Source: Nocardioides sp. SLBN-35
Lineage (GTDB): Bacteria > Actinomycetota > Actinomycetes > Propionibacteriales > Nocardioidaceae
Assembly: GCF_006715725.1 (NCBI RefSeq)
Contig: NZ_VFNU01000001.1
Span: 2,046,001-2,110,000, forward strand
Reading direction: 5' to 3'
Length of the DNA stretch: 64,000 nt
Position numbers and translations under genes: made by a program. The notes under the pieces were generated by a model. It did not search any database, was not told the origin of the DNA, and saw only the letters and a list, made by a program, of their open reading frames with translations. Positions within the stretch are counted from its first letter, which is position 1. Each line of letters starts with the position of its first letter. Below are positions 42,261-55,618 of this stretch, piece by piece.

Positions 42261-45189
42261 GCTGTTCGACGAGGAGCCGGAGCGTCCCGCACCCGAGCGG
42301 ACCGGTCGTCGTACCCGTGCCCTGGTGATCACCGGTGTGGTGCTCATCGTCGGGTTCTTCCTGCTCAGCGCCTTCGCAGGCCTCTACACGGACCGGCTCT
42401 GGTACAAGGAGGTCGGCTTCGGCAGCGTCTTCAGCAAGATGCTGTGGACCCGGGTCGGGCTGTTCCTGGCCTTCGGCGCGGTGATGGGCGGCGTCGTCGC
42501 GCTCAACATGTACCTCGCGTTCCGGTTCCGGCCGCTGTTCTTGATGGCCGGACCCGACGGGGTCGACCGCTACCGCGACGCCGTCACCCCGATCCGCGGC
42601 TGGCTGCTGGCCGGGGTCGGCGTGGTCGTCGGCATCTTCGCGGGCACCTCCGCGATCGGGCAGTGGCGCACCTTCCTGCTGTGGCGCAACAGCGAGCCGT
42701 GGGGCGCGAAGGACGCGTACTTCAAGAAGGACATCGGCTTCTACGTCTTCGACCTGCCGTGGTGGAACTTCGTCATCGACTTCGTGATGGCCGTCGCCAT
42801 CGTGTCGCTGATCGCGACCGCGATCGTGCACTACCTGTACGGCGGCATCCGGCTCCAGGTCGCCCACGACCGCTTCTCGCCGGCCGCCCAGGTCCAGCTC
42901 TCGGTCCTGCTCGGCGCGTTCGTGCTGATGAAGTCGGTCGACTACTACCTCGACCGCTACGACCTCGTCGCCGACGACCACCGGCTCTTCACCGGCATGA
43001 ACTACGCCGGAGAGAACGCGATGCTGCCAGCGCGCAACATCCTCGTCGGCGTCGCGCTGATCTGTGCGGTGCTGTTCTTCCTCAACGTGTGGCGCAAGAC
43101 CTGGCAGCTGCCGTCGGTCGGCCTCGCGCTGCTCGCCCTGTCGGCCGTGCTGCTGGGCATGATCTGGCCCGCCATCGTGCAGAACTTCCAGGTCAAGCCG
43201 TCGGAGGCCGACAAGGAGAGCTCCTACATCAAGGCCAACATCGATGCGACGCGCGAGGCCTACGGGCTCAGCGACATCGACATCGTGCCCAACTACCAGG
43301 GCATCGCCACCGACAGCAGCGGCGAGCGCGGCGCCGCGGTGCTCGGTCAGCTCGCCACCACCCCGGTCGTCGACCCGCTCCAGGTGCGCGAGACCTTCCA
43401 GCAGCGACAGCGGAGCAAGGGCTACTACTCCGTGCCGACCGTCCTCGACGTCGACCGCTACGAGCTCAACGGCAAGGAGGTTCCGCTCGTCCTCGGCGTG
43501 CGCGAGCTCGACCAGAGCGGCATCCGGGCCTCGTCCCAGAACTGGCTCAACCTGCACACCGTCTACACCCACGGCGACGGCCTGATCGCCGCCTACGCCA
43601 ACCAGATCGCCGTCAACGACGAGGCCAACGGCCGGATGGTCTGGGCCGAGGGCATCCGCAGCGACGGCGATGCCGGTGGCTCGGACCTCACCAACGCCGA
43701 GAAGTTCGAGACCCGGGTCTACTTCGGCGAGCAGAGCCCGTCGTACTCCGTCGTTGGCAAGGCCAAGGGCGGTCGCGACGTCGAGCTCGGCCTCGACGAG
43801 AACGACCCGGAGGAGGCCGCCGACACGCGCACGACGTACGACGGCAAGGGCGGTGTGCCGGTCGGCAGCACCTTCAACCAGCTGATGTACGCGATCAAGT
43901 TCGGCGAGCCGAACTTCCTGCTCTCGGGCCGGGTCAACGACAACTCCAAGGTCATCTACAACCGCACGCCCACCGAGCGGGTGGAGAAGGTCGCGCCGTG
44001 GCTGACCATCGACGGCGACCCGTACCCCGCCGTGGTCGACGGCAAGATCGTGTGGATCCTCGACGGCTACACGACCACCGACCGCTACCCGAACGCGCAG
44101 CGCGAGTCCTTCGCGGCGATGATCGACGACTCGCTGCAGCAGGACACCGGGCTGCAGACGATCCCCACCGACGAGATCAACTACATGCGCTCGGCGGTCA
44201 AGGCCACCGTCGACGCCTACGACGGCACGGTCACCCTCTACCAGTGGGACGAGAGCGACCCGATCCTCAAGACGTGGATGAAGGCGTTCCCCGGTGCGGT
44301 GGAGCCGAAGTCGGCGATCGACGACGAGCTGATGGAGCACATCCGCTACCCCGAGGACCTGTTCAAGGTGCAGCGCTACCAGCTGGCGAAGTACCACGTC
44401 AGCGACGCGGGCGTCTTCTTCTCCGACGACGAGCGGTGGGAGGTCCCCGAGGACCCGAACGCGTCGCGTGAGGTGTTCCAGCCGCCGTACCGGCTGTTCT
44501 CGACCGGGGTCGACAACACCAACGACTGGTCGCTGACCTCGGTCTTCAAGCCGTGGGGCGCGCAGAACACGCTGGCGTCGTACCTGCAGGTGAACTCGGA
44601 CGCGACGTCCGACGACTTCGGCCGGCTGCGCCTGCTCGAGATGGCCGACCAGGACACGCCCGGCCCGGGCCAGGTCGCCAACGAGATGCAGGGCAACGAC
44701 GACGTCTCGCAGAAGCTGCAGCAGTACCGCGTTTCCGGCGCCACGCCGCCACGGTTCGGCAATCTGCTGACCCTGCCGGTCGACGGCGGCCTGATCTACA
44801 TCCAGCCGGTGTACGCCGCCCGCAGCGCGACGTCCGCGTTTCCGATCCTGCAGTACGTGATCGTCAAGTACGGCGCCAAGGTCGGCATCGACCGCGACCT
44901 CCCGCTGGCCCTCGCGGCGGCCCTCGGGGTCGACCTCAACACGGGGGAGCCGACCCCGGAGACCCCCGAGACGCCGGAGACTCCCGAGACCCCGGAGACG
45001 CCGGGCGAGCCGACCGGCACGCTGAACGAGCAGATCGCGGCGGCGCTGCGCGACGCCGACGCGGCGTTCAAGGCCGCGGAGCAGGCCCAGGCGAAGAACG
45101 ACACCGTGACGTGGGCCCAGGAGCTCGACAAGGCCCAGAAGGCGGTGGAGGAGGCGCTGAAGCTCGCTGACGAGCGCGACAAGCAGTAG
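42253..45189 (+). CDS. UPF0182 family large membrane protein
   Basis: A 978-residue member of UPF0182 (Rv3193c type). Seven or so membrane helices occupy the first 320 residues, beginning LVITGVVLIVGFFLLSAFAG. A large extracytoplasmic domain of about 570 residues follows. The C-terminal tail has PETPETPETPE repeats (DNA near 44950-45010) and a charged helix. Function unknown; broadly conserved in actinobacteria. The start overlaps the PPA1309 gene by eight bases. Confidence 0.92.
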   Translation: MSELFDEEPERPAPERTGRRTRALVITGVVLIVGFFLLSAFAGLYTDRLWYKEVGFGSVFSKMLWTRVGLFLAFGAVMGGVVALNMYLAFRFRPLFLMAGPDGVDRYRDAVTPIRGWLLAGVGVVVGIFAGTSAIGQWRTFLLWRNSEPWGAKDAYFKKDIGFYVFDLPWWNFVIDFVMAVAIVSLIATAIVHYLYGGIRLQVAHDRFSPAAQVQLSVLLGAFVLMKSVDYYLDRYDLVADDHRLFTGMNYAGENAMLPARNILVGVALICAVLFFLNVWRKTWQLPSVGLALLALSAVLLGMIWPAIVQNFQVKPSEADKESSYIKANIDATREAYGLSDIDIVPNYQGIATDSSGERGAAVLGQLATTPVVDPLQVRETFQQRQRSKGYYSVPTVLDVDRYELNGKEVPLVLGVRELDQSGIRASSQNWLNLHTVYTHGDGLIAAYANQIAVNDEANGRMVWAEGIRSDGDAGGSDLTNAEKFETRVYFGEQSPSYSVVGKAKGGRDVELGLDENDPEEAADTRTTYDGKGGVPVGSTFNQLMYAIKFGEPNFLLSGRVNDNSKVIYNRTPTERVEKVAPWLTIDGDPYPAVVDGKIVWILDGYTTTDRYPNAQRESFAAMIDDSLQQDTGLQTIPTDEINYMRSAVKATVDAYDGTVTLYQWDESDPILKTWMKAFPGAVEPKSAIDDELMEHIRYPEDLFKVQRYQLAKYHVSDAGVFFSDDERWEVPEDPNASREVFQPPYRLFSTGVDNTNDWSLTSVFKPWGAQNTLASYLQVNSDATSDDFGRLRLLEMADQDTPGPGQVANEMQGNDDVSQKLQQYRVSGATPPRFGNLLTLPVDGGLIYIQPVYAARSATSAFPILQYVIVKYGAKVGIDRDLPLALAAALGVDLNTGEPTPETPETPETPETPETPGEPTGTLNEQIAAALRDADAAFKAAEQAQAKNDTVTWAQELDKAQKAVEEALKLADERDKQ

Positions 45190-45207
45190 CTGCGGCATCA
45201 TCGCCGC

Positions 45208-45825
45208 ATGCTGCAGACCCTCGACCTCGTCGGGATCTTCGTCTTCGCCATCTCCGGCGGACTGGTGGCGGTGCGCAACCAGCTCGACATCCTCGGGGTC
45301 GTGGTGCTGGCGATGGCCACCGGCCTCGGCGGCGGTGTCATCCGCGATGTCGTCATCGGAGCGGTGCCACCGCCCGCCGTCGCCGACTGGCGCTACCTGC
45401 TGGTGCCCGTCGTCGCCGGCCTGGTCGCCTTCTGGCTGCACCCCGCCGTGGGGCGGCTCGAGCGCGAGATCAACGTCTTCGACGCCTTCGGCCTCGGCCT
45501 GTTCTGCGTCGCCGGCGCCCTCAAGGCCCAGGAGTACGGGCTCGGCCCCGCCCCCTCCGCCGCCCTCGGCATGGTCACCGGCGTCGGCGGTGGCATCATC
45601 CGCGACCTGCTCGCCGGCCGGATCCCGGTGATCTTCCGCACCGGCGAGCTGTACGCCATCCCCGCCCTCGCCGGCGCCGCCATCGCCGCGACCGGTGCCG
45701 AGCTCGGCGTCGCCCACGGCGTGATCCTCGCCCCGGCGGCACTGGTCACCATCGGGTGGCGGCTGATCGCCGTACGTCGGGGGTGGCGGGCGCCCGTACC
45801 CCGGCTCGGGCCACCACCCTCGTGA
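45208..45825 (+). CDS. TRIC-type cation channel family protein (UPF0126)
   Basis: A 205-residue membrane protein with about seven short helices. Two inverted repeats of the family motif are visible: ATGLGGGVIRDVVIG in the first half and VTGVGGGIIRDLLAGRIP in the second. Bacterial homologues form trimeric potassium-type channels. It starts 18 bases after the UPF0182 gene and may share its transcript. Confidence 0.9.
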   Translation: MLQTLDLVGIFVFAISGGLVAVRNQLDILGVVVLAMATGLGGGVIRDVVIGAVPPPAVADWRYLLVPVVAGLVAFWLHPAVGRLEREINVFDAFGLGLFCVAGALKAQEYGLGPAPSAALGMVTGVGGGIIRDLLAGRIPVIFRTGELYAIPALAGAAIAATGAELGVAHGVILAPAALVTIGWRLIAVRRGWRAPVPRLGPPPS

Positions 45826-45885
45826 TCGCCCGATCGCCCCGATTTGGTGCGGTTTGGGGGCATGCCCTAACGTTGGGTTCACCGA

Positions 45886-45959
45886 CGCGGGGTGGAGCAG
45901 CTCGGTAGCTCGCTGGGCTCATAACCCAGAGGTCGCAGGTTCAAATCCTGCCCCCGCTA
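45886..45959 (+). tRNA. tRNA-fMet (CAU), initiator
   Basis: The cloverleaf is clear: acceptor strand CGCGGGG, D-arm GAGCAGCTCGGTAGCTC, anticodon loop CTCATAA, and T-arm with GTTCAAATC. Initiator features are present: three consecutive G-C pairs at the base of the anticodon stem (GGG/CCC), and an unpaired first position, here C1 opposite U72. A73 is at 45959 and no CCA is encoded. A strong terminator follows. Confidence 0.93.
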
Positions 45960-45966
45960 CAAAGAA

Positions 45967-46002
45967 CAGGGCCCGACCTGCGGAAACGCAAGTCGGGCCC
46001 TG
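45967..46002 (+). terminator. Terminator after tRNA-fMet
   Basis: Stem cagggcccgac (45967-45977) pairs with gtcgggccctg (45992-46002). An inner tgcg-gaaa-cgca helix has a GNRA tetraloop. The T-containing tail tgctgttgt follows. Confidence 0.88.
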
Positions 46003-46192
46003 TTGCTGTTGTCGGGAACCTGTACCGGGTTCCCGCCAGTTCCTCTGCGATCGGCGCGACGTCGCGCCGTCACCTTCACGAGAACCATCACGTCGCCGGC
46101 TGCGTCCGATCGGCCCCGGGGCGCTGGATGCTGGCGCGCGAGGTGGGTACCAGTGCCATCACCGAAGAGAACGGCGAAGGGAGGTCGCAGGA

Positions 46193-46708
46193 GTGAGTCG
46201 GGGGCGAGAAGCCGAGGCCGGCGGTCACGGTCACAGCCACGCCGCGCCCGCGGTCGAGCGCATCGCCGCCCTCGCCTCCGAGCGGTCGCTCACTCTCGCG
46301 TGCGCGGAGTCCCTCACCGCGGGAGCGATCGCCAGCGCGCTGGCGCGTGGCGAGGACGCGGCGTCCTGGTTCGCCGGTGGTGTCGTTTCGTACATGAGCG
46401 AGGTTAAGTTCGAGGTCCTCGGCGTGACCGAGGGGCCGGTCGTGACCGCTTCGTGCGCGCAGGAGATGGTGCGCGGTGTGGCCGCGCTCCTCGGCGCCGA
46501 TGCCGCCGTCGCGGTCACGGGAGTCGGCGGGCCGGACGAGGAGGAGGGCCAGCCGGCCGGCACGGTCTTCGTCGCCACCTGCGTCCACGGCCGGACCGAG
46601 GTCACCCACCACCGCTTCGAGGGCGATCCGCTGGACGTCCTCGACCAGACGGTCGCGGTGGCGATAGACCAGCTGCAGGCAGGTCTCGTCGCGACGCCCG
46701 GGCCGTAG
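46193..46708 (+). CDS. CinA C-terminal/PncC-type nicotinamide-nucleotide amidohydrolase
   Basis: A 171-residue stand-alone CinA C-terminal domain, the type that deamidates NMN in pyridine-nucleotide recycling. Motifs are TLACAESLTAGAIASALA, GGVVSYMSEVKFEVLGV, and VAVTGVGGPDEEEGQPAGTV. The GTG at 46193 follows a GGGAGG site and gives a short His-rich lead (GHGHSH). The XPF-like nuclease starts seven bases after its stop. Confidence 0.88.
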   Translation: MSRGREAEAGGHGHSHAAPAVERIAALASERSLTLACAESLTAGAIASALARGEDAASWFAGGVVSYMSEVKFEVLGVTEGPVVTASCAQEMVRGVAALLGADAAVAVTGVGGPDEEEGQPAGTVFVATCVHGRTEVTHHRFEGDPLDVLDQTVAVAIDQLQAGLVATPGP

Positions 46709-46715
46709 CGAGCCG

Positions 46716-47597
46716 ATGGCCGACATGGACGTCGTGCTGGTGGACCACCGCGAACGGAGCAGCGCGATCCCGGACGCGCTGGTCGCCGCCGGCCTCGACG
46801 TACGTCTCACCGACCTGCCGGTCGCCGACTACGTGGTCGGTCCGGGGCTGGCGATCGAGCGCAAGGGCCCGAACGACCTGGGTGCGTCGATCCGTGACGG
46901 GCGGATCTTCGAGCAGGCCGTGCGCCTGCAGTCGGCCTTCGCCCAGGCGGTGCTGCTGATCGAGGGGGAGCCACGCGGCATCGCGGAGGATGCCTGGCGT
47001 GGCGCGGTCTGCCGCCTGGTGGAGGACGGCTTCACCGTCCTGCACAGCCTGGACGCCGAGGACAGCGCAGCCTGGATCGTGCGGCTCGCCAAGCGTGCGC
47101 GTCGCGCCGCTCCCACGGTGCCGACGATCGGGCCGCGCCGTGCGCCGCGCCACCCGTCGGCGCAGGCCGAGGCGATGCTGTCGGTCGTCCCCGGGATCAG
47201 CGCCACGATGGCGCGCAGCCTGCTCGCGGCGTACGGGAGCCTGGCGGCGGTCGCGGCCGAGGCTCCGGAGGGGGTGCGCAGTCATCCGGGGATCGGACCG
47301 GTGCGGGCAGCCCGGCTCGCCGAGGCGCTGCACGGTGAGTACGTCGCCCCGGGCGACCGCGCACCGCAGCCCGGGCGCCGGGCCCGTGGCCCGCGGACGC
47401 CGCGACGGTGGCTCCTGGTCGAACCCGGCTCCAAGGGCGAGTCCGCGTCCTTCGACCGCCGGGCCGTCGCCCTGCGCGCCCTGCACTCGGCGCGGGCTGG
47501 CTCCCAGGTGGTCGACGGCCTCACCGGCGAGGTCTCGGCCACGGCGCCGTTCCCCGGCCGCGGATCGACCGGCCAGTCGTCGTCCGCGACCACCTGA
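46716..47597 (+). CDS. ERCC4/XPF-type nuclease domain protein with HhH
   Basis: A 293-residue protein with an XPF-family nuclease core: VDHRE (Asp10-Glu13), then the signature ERKGPND (E48-R49-K50-x3-D54). A tandem helix-hairpin-helix region follows (about 150-205; VVPGISATMARSLLAAYG and HPGIGPVRAARLAEAL). The C-terminal 80 residues are Arg/Ser-rich and unstructured. XPF nucleases cut branched DNA in archaea and eukaryotes; bacterial copies are less common. Catalytic residues are intact, so it is probably active. It follows the PncC-type gene closely, but the two are not obviously related in function. Confidence 0.85.
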   Translation: MADMDVVLVDHRERSSAIPDALVAAGLDVRLTDLPVADYVVGPGLAIERKGPNDLGASIRDGRIFEQAVRLQSAFAQAVLLIEGEPRGIAEDAWRGAVCRLVEDGFTVLHSLDAEDSAAWIVRLAKRARRAAPTVPTIGPRRAPRHPSAQAEAMLSVVPGISATMARSLLAAYGSLAAVAAEAPEGVRSHPGIGPVRAARLAEALHGEYVAPGDRAPQPGRRARGPRTPRRWLLVEPGSKGESASFDRRAVALRALHSARAGSQVVDGLTGEVSATAPFPGRGSTGQSSSATT

Positions 47598-47743
47598 CCT
47601 GCAGACAAGAATTGGGTACGCCGGACCCGATCGGTGTCGGTGGGAGCAGGATGCGCGCATACTCAGGACATGGTGGGTCTGGCAGCGGGCCGCTGGTAGG
47701 AGCGTCGGTCTGGAGCACCTGCGGTGGACGACGGGCAGCACAC

Positions 47744-48445
47744 ATGACACCGGGCGCGCGGCCGACCCGGTTGACGATCGTCGAGGACCACGTGCTCTTC
47801 GCCGAGTCGGTCGCCACGAACCTGGCCACCGAGGGCTACCTGGTCAAGCGGATCAACCTCGCGGACTCCCGGGCGACGCTCGCCTCTGTGCTGGCGTCCG
47901 TGCTGCGCTCGGTGCCGCGAGTGGTACTGCTCGACCTGGACCTCGGCCGGATCGGTGACGGCATCCGGCTCGTCTCGCCGCTGGCCGGGTCAGGGGTGTC
48001 GGTGGTCGTCCTCACCGACGGCCTGAGTCGTGGCACCTGGGGCGAGTGCCTGCGGCGTGGCGCCAAGGCCGTCGTACCGACGACGGGCTGTCTCGAGGAC
48101 GTCCTGGCCGCGGTCGGCCGGATCCGCGACGGTCTCCCGGCCATGCCCGCGGCGGAGCGTGCGGAGCTGGTCCAGGCGGCGCTGCACGATCGTGAGGAGT
48201 GCCGGGCCCTGCGCGCCCGGCTGGCTCGTCTCACCCCACGCGAGACGGAGATCCTCGGGGCGCTGATGGACGGTGCGCAGGTGCGCGACATCGCTCGCAG
48301 GTGCGTCGTCTCCGAGGCGACGGTGCGCACGCAGGTCAAGTCGATCCTGGCGAAGCTGGAGGTGCGCTCGCAGGTCGCGGCCGTGGGCGCCGCCTCCAGG
48401 GTGGGCTGGCACCCGCCCGGCGCCGACTGGAACCGCGCCAGCTGA
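47744..48445 (+). CDS. LuxR-family response regulator
   Basis: A 233-residue NarL/FixJ-type regulator. The receiver domain has acidic residues (TIVEDHV) and phosphoacceptor Asp64 in LLDLDLG, with the switch Thr/Lys region near VVLTDG and AKAVVP. The C-terminal LuxR helix-turn-helix (about 165-220) reads LTPRETEILGALMDG and SEATVRTQVKSILAKLEV. No sensor kinase is adjacent, so it is an orphan. The ATG at 47744 starts just before the receiver; the longer frame is not conserved-looking. Confidence 0.87.
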   Translation: MTPGARPTRLTIVEDHVLFAESVATNLATEGYLVKRINLADSRATLASVLASVLRSVPRVVLLDLDLGRIGDGIRLVSPLAGSGVSVVVLTDGLSRGTWGECLRRGAKAVVPTTGCLEDVLAAVGRIRDGLPAMPAAERAELVQAALHDREECRALRARLARLTPRETEILGALMDGAQVRDIARRCVVSEATVRTQVKSILAKLEVRSQVAAVGAASRVGWHPPGADWNRAS

Positions 48446-48472
48446 CCGGTCGAAACGGACCTTCGACGGGGC

Positions 48473-49087
48473 TCAGGCAGCGGCGACACCGAGGTAGAAG
48501 GCGGTCGCGAACCGCGGTCCGCCGGAGGCGTAGAACTCGTCGAGCTCGGTCATCGTGAACCCCGCGTCCGCGACGAGCGTGTCGATCGGCCGGCTGAAGG
48601 TGCAGCCCCCGGCGAGCCGCTTCTCGATCGGGTCGAGGCGGTGCTGCCAGCGCTGCACCTTCTCGTCGGGTGCCAAGCCGTGCTCGACGAAGTGCAGGGT
48701 GCCGCCGGGACGCAGCACCCGGCGCACCTCGCGCAGCGCCTGCGCGACGTCCGGGATCGTGCACATGGTCCAGGTGCTCAGTGCCGTGTCGAAGGAGTCG
48801 TCGGCGAACGGCAGCGACTGCCCGTCCAGCCCCGAGCGCTCGATCGGCACCCGCGAGCCGGCGACCCGTCGCTCGGCGAGGCGCCAGCCCAGGTCGGCGG
48901 GCTCGACCGCCGTGACGCGGGTCACCGCGTCCGGGTAGTGCGGGACGTTGAGGCCGGACCCGAAGCCGATCTCGACCACCTCACCGTACAGCCCGGCGCA
49001 GGCGCGATCACGGTGCGGTCGCATGTCTTTCGTGCCGCACGCGAGGTTCACGATCCGCGGCACCACGTGGTCGTCGTAGAAGCCCAT
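48473..49087 (-). CDS. Class I SAM-dependent methyltransferase
   Basis: A 204-residue methyltransferase. The SAM motif is VVEIGFGSGLNVPHYP, then VEPADLGW (acidic loop) and DTALSTWTMCTIPD, with RVLRPGGTLHFVEHGLA as the late strand. It resembles phospholipid- or small-molecule-type methyltransferases of the UbiE/Methyltransf_11 group; the substrate is unknown. The ATG at 49087 gives the conserved MGFYDDHVVPRIV start. It converges with the response regulator and is divergent from the carboxylase gene. Confidence 0.88.
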   Translation of the reverse strand: MGFYDDHVVPRIVNLACGTKDMRPHRDRACAGLYGEVVEIGFGSGLNVPHYPDAVTRVTAVEPADLGWRLAERRVAGSRVPIERSGLDGQSLPFADDSFDTALSTWTMCTIPDVAQALREVRRVLRPGGTLHFVEHGLAPDEKVQRWQHRLDPIEKRLAGGCTFSRPIDTLVADAGFTMTELDEFYASGGPRFATAFYLGVAAA

Positions 49088-49215
49088 GGGCCCAGCGTGC
49101 GCCTCGTCCCGATCGGACGCCAGCGTCGGGCTGGACGGACCCCACAACGATTCGATGCCAACCCTGTGGGATCCGCGCTGTCCCGCGCGCGCCGCGAGAT
49201 GGAAGGGTCGAGATC

Positions 49216-54747
<5,532 letters not shown>

Positions 54748-54769
54748 CCTCCGGAGGCCTTGTGCCGGG

Positions 54770-54796
54770 CGAACGTAAGCAGTAACTTACCGTTCG
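54770..54796 (+). promoter_or_regulatory. Operator-like dyad and leaderless promoter of the ArsR gene
   Basis: cgaacgtaag (54770-54779) and cttaccgttcg (54786-54796) form an inverted repeat with one bulged base. The -10-like TAACTT (54783-54788) lies inside it, seven bases before the GTG start at 54796. An ArsR repressor bound here would block its own promoter. Confidence 0.6.
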
Positions 54797-55122
54797 TGAC
54801 CACTTACGCAGTTGATGCGTGGACCGCGCTCGCGGATCCGACCAGGCGGGAGATCTTCGCCCGCGTGGCGCAGCGGCCGCGGTCGGTGGCCGAGCTGGCG
54901 GGGGACCTCCCCGTCAGCCGGCCCGCTGTGTCCCAGCACCTACGGGTGCTGAAGGACGCGGCGCTGGTGCAGGTGCGGCCCGATGGCACGCGGCGGATCT
55001 ACTCCGCCGATCCCACGGGCCTGCAGGCGATGCGCGCCGAGCTCGAGGGCTTCTGGAGTGCGACGCTGGCCAACTTCAAGGAGCTCGTCGAGAGCGAGCC
55101 GCAGGATCGGAGCACGACATGA
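54796..55122 (+). CDS. ArsR-family transcriptional repressor
   Basis: A 108-residue winged-helix regulator. The DNA-binding region reads PTRREIFARVAQ, SVAELAGDLPVSRPAVSQHL and VLKDAALVQVRPDGTRRIY. It lacks the metal-binding Cys motifs of metal-sensing ArsR proteins. It belongs to the subgroup paired with SRPBCC/AHSA1 proteins. The stop overlaps the ATG of that gene (ATGA). The GTG start at 54796 coincides with an operator-like dyad. Confidence 0.92.
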   Translation: MTTYAVDAWTALADPTRREIFARVAQRPRSVAELAGDLPVSRPAVSQHLRVLKDAALVQVRPDGTRRIYSADPTGLQAMRAELEGFWSATLANFKELVESEPQDRSTT

Positions 55123-55601
55123 GCGAGACCACGCAGGACACGGCAGTGCGCTTCGAGATCACCGTGGAGGCGCCGGTCGAGCGCGCCTTCTCGGTCTTCA
55201 CCGAGCAGTTCGACCGGATCAAGCCGCGCGAGCACAACCTGCTCGCGCCCGAGCCGATCGCGGAGACCGTCTTCGAGACGCGCGTCGGCGGCCACGTCTA
55301 CGACCGCGGTGAGAACGGCTCTGTCTGCCGCTGGGCCCGGGTGCTGGCCTTCGAGCCGCCGCACCGCTTCGTGATCAGCTGGGACATCTCGCCGGCCTGG
55401 CAGATCGTGACCGACCCGGCCGAGGCGAGCGAGGTCGAGGTGCGCTTCGTCTCCGATGGCCCCGAGCGCACCCGCGTCGAGCTCGAGCACCGCCACCTGG
55501 AGCGCCACGGCGCCGGTTGGGAGTCGGTGCGCGAAGGCGTCGACAACCCGCGCGGCTGGCCGCTCTACCTCGAGCGGTACTCCGCGGCCGTGGCGGGCTG
55601 A
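55119..55601 (+). CDS. SRPBCC / AHSA1 domain protein
   Basis: A 160-residue START-like ligand-binding fold (SRPBCC, activator of Hsp90 ATPase type). It opens with RFEITVEAPVERAFSVFTEQ, then RVGGHVYDRGENGSVCRWAR and VLAFEPPHRFVISWDI, and ends ... GWPLYLERYSAAVAG. ArsR-SRPBCC pairs are common in actinobacteria; the SRPBCC protein is thought to bind a small hydrophobic ligand. It is co-translated with the ArsR gene. Confidence 0.9.
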   Translation: MSETTQDTAVRFEITVEAPVERAFSVFTEQFDRIKPREHNLLAPEPIAETVFETRVGGHVYDRGENGSVCRWARVLAFEPPHRFVISWDISPAWQIVTDPAEASEVEVRFVSDGPERTRVELEHRHLERHGAGWESVREGVDNPRGWPLYLERYSAAVAG

Positions 55602-55618
55602 GGGCTCAACACTGCGCG

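Noticed and set aside
42109..45882. Very long open frame on the minus strand opposite the UPF0182 gene
   Set aside because: It is a GC-driven antisense shadow. The composition is Val/Asp/Arg-rich without any domain, while the plus-strand frame is a clear family member.
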